Shown here: positions 14,467-14,502 of the stretch, piece after piece
Layout: each line of letters begins with the position of its first letter
Numbering within the stretch: the first letter of the stretch is position 1
Source of the DNA: Streptomyces katrae
Lineage (GTDB): Bacteria; Actinomycetota; Actinomycetes; Streptomycetales; Streptomycetaceae
Length of the DNA: 14,502 bases
Reading direction: 5' to 3'
Assembly (NCBI RefSeq): GCF_000966975.1
Contig: NZ_JZWV01000486.1
Location: 1-14,502 of the forward strand
Position numbers and translations under genes: made by a program
Notes under the pieces: model-generated
Databases searched by the model: none
Seen by the model: the letters and a program-made list of their open reading frames with translations, nothing else
What the model was told of the DNA's origin: nothing

Positions 14467-14490
14467 CCGCTGCGGGGGTGACCCGCGCGG
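14467..14490 (+). terminator. Terminator-like hairpin after sdhB
   Basis: CCGC-T-GCGGG (14467-14476) pairs with CCCGCGCGG (14482-14490) over 9 bp with a single bulged T and a GGTGA loop. GGCGGG (14457-14462) and CCCGCC (14497-14502) could extend the base. It begins 12 nt after the sdhB stop. The window ends here, so a U-tract or further repeats cannot be checked. Confidence 0.5.
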
Positions 14491-14502
14491 TGGGGGCCCG
14501 CC

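Noticed and set aside
1..14502. CRISPR array, insertion sequence, prophage, tRNA or rRNA
   Set aside because: No regularly spaced repeats, transposase, integrase or conserved RNA sequence was seen anywhere in the window.

Overview
The window is high-GC actinobacterial DNA, most likely from Streptomyces or a close relative. The reasons are dense G/C-ending codons, GTG and TTG starts, long GC-rich hairpins without U-tracts as terminators, lipoprotein transporters, and a mycobacterial-type (Sdh1-like) complex II. No mobile element, CRISPR array, rRNA or tRNA was seen.

Left part (1-5163, minus strand): a complete-looking peptide ABC importer operon read right to left. It runs lipoprotein binding protein (dppA-like), permease B, permease C, ATPase D, ATPase F; the last gene runs off the left edge. 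A long hairpin separates the binding-protein gene from the permease genes. It pairs fully only in the minus-strand RNA, so it probably lets the binding protein be made in excess. Downstream the genes are tightly packed, with an 8-nt ATGGCTGA overlap between the two ATPase genes.

Middle (5164-10270, minus strand): a 424-bp leader and terminator region, the translational GTPase typA/bipA, then a large (808-aa) orphan family-5 solute-binding lipoprotein. The orphan has a roughly 175-residue Gly/Pro/Ala-rich insertion in its C-terminal half and no permease genes beside it. From memory and unchecked, this resembles the S. coelicolor chromosomal neighbourhood that holds typA, complex II genes and the BldK-type peptide importers.

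Right part (10271-14502): a 359-bp divergent intergenic region rich in inverted repeats. It is followed on the plus strand by a 74-aa coiled-coil protein of unknown function, a GNRA-loop hairpin, and sdhC-sdhA-sdhB. The membrane anchor sdhC has five predicted helices and many Cys/His residues. It resembles the 'type F' mycobacterial Sdh1 anchor, which carries a Rieske-type [2Fe-2S] cluster in the membrane. sdhC-sdhA are 1 nt apart and sdhA-sdhB overlap by ATGA. A terminator-like hairpin follows sdhB at the window edge.

Most of the window is conserved core-genome content. The parts least explained by known families are the insertion in the orphan binding protein, the small coiled-coil gene in front of sdh, and the inverted repeats in the divergent region.
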